Positions 27,934 through 36,045 of a stretch of DNA of 64,000 bases are shown here, one piece after another. The notes below the pieces were generated by a model. That model worked only from the letters and a program-made list of their open reading frames with translations, had not been told where the DNA came from and searched no databases. A program made the translations under genes and the position numbers. The stretch spans positions 1 to 64,000 of the forward strand of contig NZ_JAAGAA010000009.1 of assembly GCF_010435965.1 (NCBI RefSeq), in the 5' to 3' direction. This stretch comes from Crenobacter caeni. GTDB taxonomy: Bacteria > Pseudomonadota > Gammaproteobacteria > Burkholderiales > Chromobacteriaceae. Numbering within the stretch: position 1 is the stretch's first letter; each line of letters starts with the position of its first letter.

Positions 27934-28006
27934 GCGGGCAGTGTAATGGATAGGCGGCGGCCGATGAAGCGCGCGTAAGCGTGGCGCCGCCCGGGGCCGG
28001 ACAAGC

Positions 28007-28030
28007 AAAAAGGCAGGGGATGCCCCTGCC
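28007..28030 (-). terminator. Rho-independent terminator of the nitronate monooxygenase-like gene
   Basis: Read leftward, the stem GGCAGGGG/CCCCTGCC (28012-28030, 3-base loop) is followed by five T residues (complement of 28007-28011). It separates this gene from the aldehyde dehydrogenase operon. Confidence 0.85.
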
Positions 28031-28057
28031 TTGGTCCTGTGTGGCCTGCTTGCCGCG

Positions 28058-29224
28058 TCAGACGAGGCCGAGCGGGCGGTGGCCGGTGAGCAGATAGTCG
28101 ATGGTCTCGCGCACCGAGCGGATCTGCTCGCCGAACGGCAGCGGGTCCTTGCCGCGGAAGAACAGCCCCTTGCTCACCTCGCCGCGGTAGGCGGCGGCGA
28201 GCTTGAGGTCGATGCAGAACTGGCCGATCTTGGACAGGCCGTCGCGCAGGCCGCACACGGTCAGGCAGTTCAGGTTCTGCGTGCAGCGCGCCGGGTCGGC
28301 CTTGGCGTTCGCCTGTAGCTTGTCCAGACGCTTGAGGTAGCTCTTCAGGAAGGGCGTCATCACGCCGCGCGCCGGCAGGCCGGCGACCGACATGAATTCA
28401 GTGATGTCTTCCGGACGGGCATTGGCCAGCGTGTGCTTGAAGTTGTCGTGCGCGTCGCCCTCGCGGGTGACGGCAAACGCGGTGCCGACCTGCACCGCCG
28501 ACGCGCCCCAGTCGTTCAGCGCGGTCTTCACCTTGGCGAAGTGGCTCATGCCGCCGGCGACGATCAACGGGATCTTTTCGCTCTCCAGCTGCAGCGAGCG
28601 GAAAAGCTCGTGGGTTTCCTCGAGCACGCGCTTGAAGCTGAAGCGCTCGTCGGACAAATCCTCGATGCGCGCGGCGCCCAGGTGGCCGGCGGCGTGTGCC
28701 GGGTGCTCGATCACGATGGCGTCGGGCAGGCGGCCCTTCTTCATCCAGCGCTTGAGCACGATGCCGATGCCGCGCGACTCGGACAGGATGGGGATCAGCG
28801 CGACGTCCGGGTGCTCGGCGGCCATCTCCGGCAGGTCCAGCGGCAGGCCGGCGCCCATCACCACCGCGTGCGCGCCGGATTCGCAGGCCTGGCGCACGTA
28901 GGCGGCGTGGCTGTCGACCGCCTTCATCACGTTGACCGCGATCAGGCCCCGGCCGTCGGCACGCGCGAGCGCGCCCTTCACTTCGCGGTCGAGCGCGATC
29001 AGGTTCAGGCGGTCGAAGTCGGCCTGCGCCTTGGCGTATTCGGACTCGGCGACCAGGTCTTCGTGCAGGTGGCGCAAATCGACGCTGGCGATGGTGCCGA
29101 CTGCGTTCTCGCGGGCGACGGCGCCGGCGAGCGACTTGGCCGAGATGCCGACGCCCATCCCGCCCTGGACGACAGGCAGCAACTGGCGGTTACGGATGGT
29201 CAGCGCGGGAAAGCTCGAATGCAT
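28058..29224 (-). CDS. Nitronate monooxygenase-like FMN enzyme
   Basis: This 388-aa TIM-barrel flavoprotein of the NMO/2-nitropropane dioxygenase family begins with PVVQGGMGVGISAKSLAGAV (FMN-binding loop) and has IVIEHPAHAAGHLG with the His expected at the active site, IVAGGM, and QVGTAF. A C-terminal extension carries a Cys cluster (C-x5-C-x3-C in RCTQNLNCLTVCG) that could bind a metal or Fe-S cluster; this is less usual. The family oxidises alkyl nitronates or acts as an NADH:quinone reductase. A perfect FNR box lies upstream at 29285-29298, so anaerobic control is likely. It is transcribed divergently from the LysR gene. Confidence 0.83.
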   Translation of the reverse strand: MHSSFPALTIRNRQLLPVVQGGMGVGISAKSLAGAVARENAVGTIASVDLRHLHEDLVAESEYAKAQADFDRLNLIALDREVKGALARADGRGLIAVNVMKAVDSHAAYVRQACESGAHAVVMGAGLPLDLPEMAAEHPDVALIPILSESRGIGIVLKRWMKKGRLPDAIVIEHPAHAAGHLGAARIEDLSDERFSFKRVLEETHELFRSLQLESEKIPLIVAGGMSHFAKVKTALNDWGASAVQVGTAFAVTREGDAHDNFKHTLANARPEDITEFMSVAGLPARGVMTPFLKSYLKRLDKLQANAKADPARCTQNLNCLTVCGLRDGLSKIGQFCIDLKLAAAYRGEVSKGLFFRGKDPLPFGEQIRSVRETIDYLLTGHRPLGLV

Positions 29225-29284
29225 GTAGGGAGTCCGGACGATGGAGCAAGAGCACTATTCTGGGTGCGGAAAAACCAACGGCAT

Positions 29285-29298
29285 TTGATCTGGATCAA
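29285..29298 (-). promoter_or_regulatory. Perfect FNR/ANR box in the NMO-LysR intergenic region
   Basis: TTGAT-CTGG-ATCAA is an exact match to the FNR consensus TTGAT-N4-ATCAA. Its centre lies about 67 bases from the NMO ATG. A possible -10 (CAGAAT, complement of 29257-29262) sits at class II distance. The LysR gene start is about 190 bases away, so the NMO gene is the likelier target. Confidence 0.75.
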
Positions 29299-29485
29299 AC
29301 AAAGAGCAAAGACTCTACATCGGATAGCTTCCGCTTGCTGTTTTCGGAACCTTGTTGCATTTATGCGCTCCATATCCAATTCGCACGAAAGATCTGTTGT
29401 TGATATTTATTGATTGACTAGATTGAAGTATTATTTTTAAACATCGCTTGCGAATGTTAAGCGTGGCAATGGAAAAGGACGGAAG

Positions 29486-30406
29486 ATGGATACGCTGAAG
29501 GCGCTGATGGTTTTCATGACGACGGCCGAGAACGGCAGTTTTTCGGACGCCGCCCGCAAGATGGGGGTCTCGCCTGCTGCAGTCAGCCAGAGCATCGCCC
29601 GCCTCGAGCAGGAACTCGAGGTGCGCCTGTTCAACCGTACCACCCGCCAGCTGACGCTGACCGAGGACGGCCGCCGCTTCTACGCGCAGTGCAAGGGCCC
29701 GGTCAACAACCTGGACAACGCGATCAGCCAGCTCAAGGCGAGCCGCGACGAGCCGGCCGGCCACCTTCGCGTGAGCATGCCCAACAGCTTCGGCCGCCGG
29801 CTGGTGCTGCCGCTGATGGGTGAATTCTGCGCGCTCTACCCGAAAATCCGCGTGTTCTTCGGCCTGGACGACCAGTTCAGCGACCTGATCGAGGACGGCT
29901 ACGACGCGGGGATCCGCTTCGGCATGCTGCCGGACAGCCGGATGACCGCGCGCAACCTCGCGCATATCCCGCTCTACGTGGTCGCCTCGCCCGCGTACTG
30001 GGACAAGTACGGCCGGCCTTCCAAGCCGGAAGACCTCTCCCAGCACGACTGCATCAACTATCAGTTCCCGACCTCGGGCCGCCTCTCCAAGTGGGAGTTT
30101 CTGTGCGACGGCGAGCGCACCCCGGTCGATGTCACCGGCACCTACACGGTCAACGAGGTCGAGGCGGTCGCCGAACTCGCGCGCCTGGGGCTGGGCGTCG
30201 CGCAGCTGCCCGGCAGCGAGGTGATCGGCATGCTCAGGAGCGGCGAACTGGAGGCGGTGCTGCTCGACTACGTGTCCGAAGAGCGCTCGATCTACCTGTG
30301 CTTCCCCAACCGCGAGCACACCGCGCCGCGTACCCGCGTGTTCGTCGACTTTGTCGTCGAGCGCCTGGGCGAGCACCCGGACGTGCTGGCCCGCTGGCCG
30401 CTCTGA
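29486..30406 (+). CDS. LysR-family transcriptional regulator
   Basis: This 306-aa LysR-type regulator has an N-terminal winged helix (residues 1-60, FMTTAENGSFSDAARKMGVSPAAVSQSIARLE spanning the HTH) and an effector-binding domain typical of the AaeR/DsdC-like group (LRVSMPNSFGRR, GYDAGIRFG, VNEVEAVAELARLGLGVAQLPG). It probably controls a nearby or its own promoter in response to a small molecule. It is divergent from the NMO gene, the usual layout for LysR proteins and their targets. ATG 29486 follows AAGGACGGAAG. Confidence 0.92.
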   Translation: MDTLKALMVFMTTAENGSFSDAARKMGVSPAAVSQSIARLEQELEVRLFNRTTRQLTLTEDGRRFYAQCKGPVNNLDNAISQLKASRDEPAGHLRVSMPNSFGRRLVLPLMGEFCALYPKIRVFFGLDDQFSDLIEDGYDAGIRFGMLPDSRMTARNLAHIPLYVVASPAYWDKYGRPSKPEDLSQHDCINYQFPTSGRLSKWEFLCDGERTPVDVTGTYTVNEVEAVAELARLGLGVAQLPGSEVIGMLRSGELEAVLLDYVSEERSIYLCFPNREHTAPRTRVFVDFVVERLGEHPDVLARWPL

Positions 30407-30423
30407 CCCGTTGCGCCCGCAAG

Positions 30424-30449
30424 AAAGGCCGCCCGTTCGGGCGGCCTTT
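30424..30449. terminator. Bidirectional terminator between the LysR gene and ubiT
   Basis: AAAGGCCGCCCG pairs with CGGGCGGCCTTT in a near-continuous palindrome with a tiny loop. It ends in TTTG rightward and TTTCTTG leftward, and separates two convergent genes. Confidence 0.85.
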
Positions 30450-30469
30450 GTCATTGGGGCAGGGTGCGC

Positions 30470-30904
30470 TTACGCCGCCATGAAGCGCGCGAGCGGCGTC
30501 TCGCTCCAGTCGACGCTGTCGAGCAGGTTCTTCACGATCAGGCCCAGCTCGGTGTCTCCCTCGATGGTCAGCTTGCGGTTGAAGAACAGCGTGTCCGGGT
30601 CTTCCTCGCGCAGCATCATGCGCGCAAGGTCCGCCGCGTTGGCGGCGAAGCGCAGGTCGGGTTCGGCGTGGCCGTCGTCCAGCACGAAGCCGTTGTCGTC
30701 GGCGCCAAAGCGCAGCCTGAGGCCGGCGTCGAGCACGTCGACCGCGAAGTGGCGTCCCGCGAGCAGGCTCATGTCGGCCGGCAGCACGCCGCGCTTGAGC
30801 AACTGGTTGAGCAGGGTGACCAGCGCGAGGTTGGGCGGGGTGGCCGGCAGGCGGGAAACCACGCTGGCAAAGAGCGGGGGCAGGGTGAGGTCAGGCACAC
30901 GCAT
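30470..30904 (-). CDS. ubiT: UbiT, SCP2-domain ubiquinone biosynthesis accessory factor
   Basis: This 144-aa protein is a single SCP2 sterol-carrier-like lipid-binding domain, with VDVLDAGLRLRFG and the C-terminal FFNRKLTIEGDTELGL-type segment characteristic of UbiT (YhbT). UbiT is required, with UbiU and UbiV, for ubiquinone synthesis without oxygen, probably by binding prenylated intermediates. Here it is the last gene of ubiU-ubiV-ubiT; its start overlaps the ubiV stop by 14 bases. An FNR-type box precedes the operon. Confidence 0.9.
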   Translation of the reverse strand: MRVPDLTLPPLFASVVSRLPATPPNLALVTLLNQLLKRGVLPADMSLLAGRHFAVDVLDAGLRLRFGADDNGFVLDDGHAEPDLRFAANAADLARMMLREEDPDTLFFNRKLTIEGDTELGLIVKNLLDSVDWSETPLARFMAA

Positions 30905-31817
30905 GGTGGTGTTCTCCGATCGGGTTGATGCCGGCTTCGCCGCGCCAGTAACCGTCGACTAAGCACGCGCCGTCCGGGCGCGGCAGGCTGTCCATGTCGA
31001 CCGCGCTGCCTGCGATGGCCCGGCGGAACGCGGCGACCACCTCGGCGGTGCCGGTGGCCTGCGGGCTCACCCGCACCGCCGACACGCCGATGGCGGCGAT
31101 GTCGGTCAGGTGCGGCAGCAGCGCGTGGCAGCCATCGGACATGGTCTGGATGCCGTTGACGGTGAGGAAGCCCTTGCCTTCGCGGGTCGACAGCCGCGCG
31201 CCGTCGGCGTGTTCGAGGCACTTGAACTGGCAGTCGTCCTTTTTCAGGTTGTAGTGGCGCGCGGTGAAACAGCGCGCCGACAGCGCCAAGGGCAGGCGGC
31301 CCCACGCGAAGAGCTCGGTTTCAAGCGGCAGCGCGCGCGCGCGGCACTCGGCGAGGATGGCGGCGAGCGTGTCGCGGTCCATCTCGACGGGCGGCACCCA
31401 GCCCACCGCGCCCATGCTGGCCATCAGCGCGAGGGTGTCGACGTTGTAAATATTGCTGTGGCAGCCGGCGACGAAGGGCACGCCCGCGCTACTTGCCAGA
31501 TGCACGGCGCCCAGGTCGTTGGTCTCGACGCGCACGCGGCCGTTGCCGACCACGCGGCGCAGCCGCTTGAGGTCGGATTCGCTCTCGGTCAGCGCCTGGC
31601 AGCTGAGCACCACGTCGTGGCCGGCGTCGGCAAGCTTGTGCGCGAGGTCTATCCAGTCGCTGGTGCGCAGTTGCTGGCGGCGCGAGCAGACCGCTTCGCC
31701 AAGGTAAATGGTGTCGAGCGGCCAAGTGGCCGCCTCTTCGTAGAAGGCGTAGACCGTCTCGCGCGGCCAGAAGAACAGCGAGGGGCCCAGGGTCAGTTTG
31801 AGGTTCAATGCGCTCAT
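30891..31817 (-). CDS. ubiV: UbiV, O2-independent ubiquinone hydroxylation protein (U32 family)
   Basis: This 308-aa member of the U32 'peptidase' family is UbiV. Its four presumed 4Fe-4S ligands are Cys44, Cys183, Cys196 and Cys200 (C-x12-C-x3-C near residue 190), at spacing matching the Escherichia coli protein. UbiV forms a complex with UbiU that hydroxylates the ubiquinone ring in the absence of oxygen, with prephenate as reported oxygen donor in E. coli. It lies between ubiU and ubiT and should not be read as a protease. ATG 31817 lies 16 bases after the ubiU stop. Confidence 0.92.
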   Translation of the reverse strand: MSALNLKLTLGPSLFFWPRETVYAFYEEAATWPLDTIYLGEAVCSRRQQLRTSDWIDLAHKLADAGHDVVLSCQALTESESDLKRLRRVVGNGRVRVETNDLGAVHLASSAGVPFVAGCHSNIYNVDTLALMASMGAVGWVPPVEMDRDTLAAILAECRARALPLETELFAWGRLPLALSARCFTARHYNLKKDDCQFKCLEHADGARLSTREGKGFLTVNGIQTMSDGCHALLPHLTDIAAIGVSAVRVSPQATGTAEVVAAFRRAIAGSAVDMDSLPRPDGACLVDGYWRGEAGINPIGEHHHACA

Positions 31818-31833
31818 CGGGGTTTCTTGCGGG

Positions 31834-32841
31834 TTATTTCCACGGCCGGCTGTACGCGCCGAGCGTCTGCTGCTGTCCTTCGGCCAGCTTGGCCAGCGCC
31901 GCCTGCCACGCGGGTTTGACCGAGAAGCGCTGCGGGTTGCGCGCGGCCTCGTCGAGCGCCGCGCGCAAGGTCTGCGTCACCTGCGCGACGTAGGCCGGGC
32001 TGCGCTGGCGGCCCTCGACCTTGATCGCGGCGACGCCGATTTCCAAGAGCGACGGCAGCACCTCGAGCACGTTGAGGCTGGTCGGCTCCTCCAGCGCGTA
32101 GTAGGTGTCGCCTTCGACGTCGAAGCGGCCCTTGCACAGCGTCGGGTAACCTGCCGCCTCGCCCGCGCCGTAGCGGTCGATCAGGATGCCGTTCAGCCGC
32201 GACGCGGTCGCCGCGCCTTCCTGCTCCCAGCGCACGAACTTGGCCGGCGAGCACACGCCGTGGGTGTTCGGCGACTCGCCGGTCGCGTAGCTGGAGAGCA
32301 GGCAGCGCCCCTCGACCATCACGCACAGGCTGCCGAAGCCGAACACCTCGATCTCGACGTCGGTGTGCTCGATCACGTGACGCACCTGGTCGACCGTCAG
32401 CACGCGCGGCAGCACCGCGCGCACCACGCCGAAGCGCTCGCGCGCAAGGTTGACCGCCTCGTAGTTGGTCGCCGAGCCCTGCACCGACATGTGCAGCCTG
32501 AGGCGCGGGTGGCGCCGGCACGCGTAATCCATCAGGCCGATGTCGGCGAGGATCACCGCGTCGACGCCGAGGTCGGCGGCCTGGTCGACGGCACGCTGCC
32601 AGCGCGAGATGTCGACGCCCTGCGCGAAGGTGTTGATCGCCATCAGCACCTTGCGCCCCTTGTCGTGCGCGTAGCGGATGCCGGCGGCGGCGGATTTTTC
32701 GTCGAAGTTGAGCCCGGCGAAGTTGCGGGCGTTGGTCTCGTTCTTGAGCCCCATGTACACCGCGTCGGCACCGTGGTCGATCGCGGTTTTCAGGGCGGGC
32801 AGGCTGCCGGCGGGGCAGACCAGTTCCGGAAGCGGTTTCAT
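31834..32841 (-). CDS. ubiU: UbiU, O2-independent ubiquinone hydroxylation protein (U32 family)
   Basis: This 335-aa U32-family protein is UbiU, the partner of UbiV. It starts ELVCPAGSLPALKTAIDHGADAVYMG and carries four Cys at 173, 180, 197 and 236, the positions expected for its 4Fe-4S cluster. It acts in ring hydroxylation of ubiquinone under anoxia. ATG 32841 gives the conserved N-terminus; ten further in-frame codons upstream are not needed. It is the first gene of the ubiUVT operon, with an FNR-like box 57 bases upstream of its start. Confidence 0.93.
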   Translation of the reverse strand: MKPLPELVCPAGSLPALKTAIDHGADAVYMGLKNETNARNFAGLNFDEKSAAAGIRYAHDKGRKVLMAINTFAQGVDISRWQRAVDQAADLGVDAVILADIGLMDYACRRHPRLRLHMSVQGSATNYEAVNLARERFGVVRAVLPRVLTVDQVRHVIEHTDVEIEVFGFGSLCVMVEGRCLLSSYATGESPNTHGVCSPAKFVRWEQEGAATASRLNGILIDRYGAGEAAGYPTLCKGRFDVEGDTYYALEEPTSLNVLEVLPSLLEIGVAAIKVEGRQRSPAYVAQVTQTLRAALDEAARNPQRFSVKPAWQAALAKLAEGQQQTLGAYSRPWK

Positions 32842-32897
32842 GTGCGCGGACAAGGATGCAAACTCCGGCACGTTAGCAGCCGGCGTGCGGATGGGAG

Positions 32898-32911
32898 TTG
32901 TTCTGGATCAA
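32898..32911 (-). promoter_or_regulatory. FNR-like box before ubiUVT
   Basis: TTGTT-CTGG-ATCAA differs from the FNR consensus by one base and shares the CTGG spacer with the site at 29285. A TAACGT -10 candidate (complement of 32870-32875) lies at class II distance from its centre. Control of ubiUV by FNR is established in E. coli. Confidence 0.65.
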
Positions 32912-32932
32912 GACAGCGCTGCACCAGTCGGA

Positions 32933-33562
32933 TCAGCCCTTGCAACTTGCCGTCGCGCTGCCGTGCGTGTCTTTATGGCTTTGCTTGCCGAACACCGTCC
33001 ATTCGATCAGGCTGCCCTTGGCCGCGCGACTTTCGCAGCGCCAGCGGCTCTCGCGGTTGTCCGCTCCCGTCTTGCTGCAGCGCCCGGCGGTCACCTTCGC
33101 GCTGAGCGCGTGCTTGTCGCCGCTGACGGTCAGCATGGTCAGGCAGGTGTCGGGTACTGGTACTTCACCGCCGGGGATGGACGCTTCGGGTGGCTGCGCC
33201 GTGCAGTCGGTGCGCGGCGAGGCGACTTCCAGCGTGCGCTCGACGCCTTCGGCGTTGTGCCAGCGTACCGCGACGGTGGTGGTGTCGGCGCCCTGGGTGG
33301 TGCGGCAGGTGTAAGCGGTCACCGGCACGCTGGTTTCCGGGTGGGCCGGCGCGAAGTCCGCGTTCGCGCACAACACCGGCGCGCACGCCTTGCCTTCTTC
33401 CAGCGCGCTTTGCGCAAGATTGGTCGCGTAGGCGTAGTCGCCGGCGTCCTGTTCGTCGAGCAGCAGCGTGCTTTGCAGGCGCAACAGCGCGAGCACGCCG
33501 AAAGCCAGTACCAACAGGCTCACCAGGACTCCGATCAGGCTGAAACCGCGCGCGCCTTTCAT
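32933..33562 (-). CDS. pilV: PilV-like minor pilin with Gly at position +5
   Basis: This 209-aa type IV minor pilin or pseudopilin has leader MKGARG followed by FSLIGVLVSLLVLAFGVLAL. The prepilin peptidase site is after Gly6. Unusually, the residue at mature position 5 is Gly (codon GGA) rather than the nearly invariant Glu that promotes methylation and assembly. The rest is a globular domain with several Cys pairs. It is the last gene of the pilin operon (start overlaps the pilX stop). PilV/PpdC-type subunits prime assembly of pili or competence pseudopili. A sequencing or assembly error cannot be excluded for the GAA-to-GGA difference. Confidence 0.8.
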   Translation of the reverse strand: MKGARGFSLIGVLVSLLVLAFGVLALLRLQSTLLLDEQDAGDYAYATNLAQSALEEGKACAPVLCANADFAPAHPETSVPVTAYTCRTTQGADTTTVAVRWHNAEGVERTLEVASPRTDCTAQPPEASIPGGEVPVPDTCLTMLTVSGDKHALSAKVTAGRCSKTGADNRESRWRCESRAAKGSLIEWTVFGKQSHKDTHGSATASCKG

Positions 33563-34515
33563 TGTTCGCCTCCGACGTCTATCCAGCTGCCGGGCAGCGG
33601 CCGGGCCGTCACGCCGTCTTCACCGGGGTCGATGCGGTCGAAGTCGAAGCCGTTCGCGGTGCCGAACACGGTCACTGAGCTCATCGGCCGGCCGATCAGG
33701 TTGCCGATGACCAGCAGGTTGGCCTGCATCAGCGACAGGGTGCCGGTCATCTTCACGTCGCCGACGATCACGATGTCTTGCGGCTGGCCCTTGGCATCGA
33801 TCGGGCAGCTACCCGAGAACTCGACCGGCCCGGCGATCACCCACGGTTTGACGCCGCCCTGCGCGCTGGCGATCGCCTGCTGCAGGCGCTTGCAGTCGAG
33901 CGGCGTGCCGCTGGCGTTGGGGACGTTGACCGGTGGCGGGTCTTTCTCCAGCGCCGCGCCCCAGTCGGGCAGGCTGTCGTTTGGCGGCGGGTTCGAAGAG
34001 CCGGTGTCCTTGTCTTGCCCGACCGGGAAGCACGAAGCGGCCTGTGCGCCGGCCGAGCCGTGCGCCTGGTGGATGCTGCCGAAAAAGTCCAGCGTGCCGG
34101 TGACGGCGAGCACCGGGTCGTGTTGCGGCTTGCGGGCGGCCTTACTGCCGTGCTTGCCGCAAGGCAACTCAAGCGCGGGCACGCGCTCGAGCGCGTAGCT
34201 TTGCTGGACGCTGACGCGGTGGCCGTCGGCGAGCCCCTCGCTGATCACGCGCAGCGTCTTGTCGTCGACGCGCTGGTAGCGGACGCTGAAGCGCGCGTTG
34301 GCGGCAGGCGGAGTGTCGTCGCCGTCGGCGAGGCGGTGCGTCGCTTCGGAGAGCCCCTGTTCGGCGTTGCCCAGCGCGACGTGGTAGCGCTGCTGCGCCT
34401 GCGCGTTGAAGTGTTCGAGCACCACATGGCGCGCGCCGTACAGCACGACGAGCGCGGCGAGCGCGAGCAGGCAGACGGTGGCGAGCAGGGTCGCCGCGCC
34501 CTGTTGTTTCCTCAT
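33559..34515 (-). CDS. pilX: PilX-like minor pilin assembly protein
   Basis: This 318-aa protein starts MRKQQGAATLLATVCLLALAAL, the PilX-type N-terminus: a hydrophobic helix without the classical Glu5 and with QQG before the cleavage site. The remainder is a soluble domain with several Cys and a polymer-like segment (IVIVGDVKMTGTLSLMQANLLVIG), longer than the typical PilX of about 190 residues. It probably forms part of the minor-pilin tip complex. It overlaps pilW upstream (ATGA) and pilV downstream, and corresponds in position to ygdB of the E. coli ppdA-ppdB-ygdB-ppdC-recC cluster. Confidence 0.72.
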   Translation of the reverse strand: MRKQQGAATLLATVCLLALAALVVLYGARHVVLEHFNAQAQQRYHVALGNAEQGLSEATHRLADGDDTPPAANARFSVRYQRVDDKTLRVISEGLADGHRVSVQQSYALERVPALELPCGKHGSKAARKPQHDPVLAVTGTLDFFGSIHQAHGSAGAQAASCFPVGQDKDTGSSNPPPNDSLPDWGAALEKDPPPVNVPNASGTPLDCKRLQQAIASAQGGVKPWVIAGPVEFSGSCPIDAKGQPQDIVIVGDVKMTGTLSLMQANLLVIGNLIGRPMSSVTVFGTANGFDFDRIDPGEDGVTARPLPGSWIDVGGEQ

Positions 34516-35102
34516 CGGCTTTCCTCGGTGATGGCCGGACGGTTGCGCGGGCTGACCGTCGCCTCGAACTGGGCGGCCGGCAGGCCATCGGCGCGGATCA
34601 GCAGGCGGATGTCGACGCCACGCTCACCGACCCGGTGGAAGGTCAGCGCGTCGACCGAACCTGCCGAGGGCAGCGTCAGGTCCTGCCAGTCGGCGGCGGG
34701 CGCGTCGCAACGCCAGCTATCGCGCGGCACCGCCAGCGACTGCACGCGGCCGGTGCCGTTTTCGGTTTTCAGCCGGAAACCGCGCCACAGGCGGCCGTCG
34801 TCGGCCTCACCCGGCGGCGCGGCGTACGCGAACAGCACGCAGTGGCCATCGTCGCCGATGCGGATCTGCCCGAAGTCGGCGGCGTTGCCGCCGCCGGCGT
34901 AGCCCGCGCGGCGCAGGTCCATCGCCATGGTGCTCATCGCGGCGTCACCCATCGCGCGCAATGCCGCCGCGCGCCGGTCACGCCCCTGCTGGCCGGTCAG
35001 CTGGACCAGGAGCTCGGTGGCCGCGAGCAGCAGCACGAGGCCGATCGCCAGCGCGACCATCAGTTCGATCAGGGTCAGGCCGCCTTGCCGCTTCACCCGC
35101 AT
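34512..35102 (-). CDS. pilW: PilW-like minor pilin
   Basis: This 196-aa prepilin has leader MRVKRQGG and mature N-terminus LTLIELMVALAIGLVLLLAATELLV, with Glu5 intact. A globular domain with RRAGYAGGGN follows, a motif common in PilW proteins. It likely belongs to the minor-pilin priming complex. ATG 35102 lies inside the end of fimT (10-base overlap), and the stop overlaps the pilX start. Position matches ppdB of E. coli. Confidence 0.82.
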   Translation of the reverse strand: MRVKRQGGLTLIELMVALAIGLVLLLAATELLVQLTGQQGRDRRAAALRAMGDAAMSTMAMDLRRAGYAGGGNAADFGQIRIGDDGHCVLFAYAAPPGEADDGRLWRGFRLKTENGTGRVQSLAVPRDSWRCDAPAADWQDLTLPSAGSVDALTFHRVGERGVDIRLLIRADGLPAAQFEATVSPRNRPAITEESR

Positions 35103-35572
35103 CGTCCGTGCTCCGCAGTGACAAAGCCGGTCGCCAGCAGGGTGACGCGGCCTGGTGTGCAGCCCGATTGCGACAGCGTGAACACGGCGCTGCCGGGCGC
35201 GCCGCCCGCCTGGTAGGGCAGGCCCTTGAGTGGCGAGAAGCGGATCGGGGTGCTGCCCGTTTCCAGTTGCACGCCGCGGTAGTCGGCACCGTCGACGCAC
35301 AGCCACGCCGCGTCACACGCGGCATTGGCGCGGGCGTCGGCGCGTAGCGTCCATTGCCCGCCCGGCGTGGCGCCCAGCCAGACGGCCTGCTGCGTGGTGA
35401 GTGCCTGCTTGCGCGCGTGGCGCAGGGCTTCGGCGACCGCGTCGGTCGCGCCGGCGAGGTGCTGCGCAGCGAACCAGCGCGAGAAGGACGGCGCGGCGAC
35501 GGCGAGCACGACGGCGAGCACGGCGAGGGTGACGGCCAGTTCGATCAGGGTGAAGCCGGCGCGGCGCTTCAT
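35093..35572 (-). CDS. fimT: FimT/GspH-like pseudopilin
   Basis: This 159-aa prepilin has leader MKRRAG and [24 protein letters not shown], followed by [16 protein letters not shown], the hallmark of FimT/GspH proteins. FimT-type minor pilins contribute to pilus priming and in some species bind DNA during transformation. ATG 35572 shares ATGA with the stop of the pilin gene upstream. The family C-terminal Arg-rich DNA-binding tail is not obvious here (it ends TAEHGRCG). Confidence 0.85.
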   Translation of the reverse strand: MKRRAGFTLIELAVTLAVLAVVLAVAAPSFSRWFAAQHLAGATDAVAEALRHARKQALTTQQAVWLGATPGGQWTLRADARANAACDAAWLCVDGADYRGVQLETGSTPIRFSPLKGLPYQAGGAPGSAVFTLSQSGCTPGRVTLLATGFVTAEHGRCG

Positions 35573-35982
35573 CGCCAGCACGCCCCGGGGGTGCGCACGC
35601 TTCGGGTACCGATCTGCTCGAGGCGGATCACCCTGCATGCAGTATCGGACGCCTGTGCACCGGCAGTGTCGGCGCGCGCCTCGACCCAGAACGCGCTGCC
35701 GGCGCTCTGGCCGGCGGGCACGCCGGTCGACAGCAGGTAGTGGCCGTCCTCGCTGCGCGCGGGAACGGGCGGCGAGAGTTCGGCGAGGCTCGCCGCGTAA
35801 TGGTGGCTGAAGCCGCGCTCGCGCACCTGCGCCTGCTGGACGCGGTTGATGGCTACGAGCGCGTCGGCACGGCGCGCCTTCTGCACATAGCCCTGGTAGG
35901 CGGGCAGGGCGACGGCGGCCAGGATGCCGATGATGGCGACGGTGACGGCCAGTTCGATCAGGGTGAAACCTCGGGTACGCAT
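35569..35982 (-). CDS. PilE-like minor type IV pilin
   Basis: This 137-aa pilin-like protein has leader MRTRG and [36 protein letters not shown], followed by a small C-terminal domain with a Cys pair. It matches the PilE/PilA-type minor pilins encoded at the start or end of minor-pilin operons. It leads the fimT-pilW-pilX-pilV set, all joined by short overlaps. No pilY1 adhesin gene is present. It lies 63 bases downstream of the SirB2-family gene and may share its promoter. Confidence 0.87.
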   Translation of the reverse strand: MRTRGFTLIELAVTVAIIGILAAVALPAYQGYVQKARRADALVAINRVQQAQVRERGFSHHYAASLAELSPPVPARSEDGHYLLSTGVPAGQSAGSAFWVEARADTAGAQASDTACRVIRLEQIGTRSVRTPGACWR

Positions 35983-36045
35983 CGCCTTATTTTCGCGTGG
36001 ATTGCTTACCCTTTGAGCATAGTTGGCGCCGCCGTCGCCAGCCCT

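Noticed and set aside
30891..32841. Reading UbiU and UbiV as U32 collagenase-type proteases
   Set aside because: The four-Cys Fe-S pattern and the ubiT neighbour identify them as O2-independent ubiquinone hydroxylation proteins.
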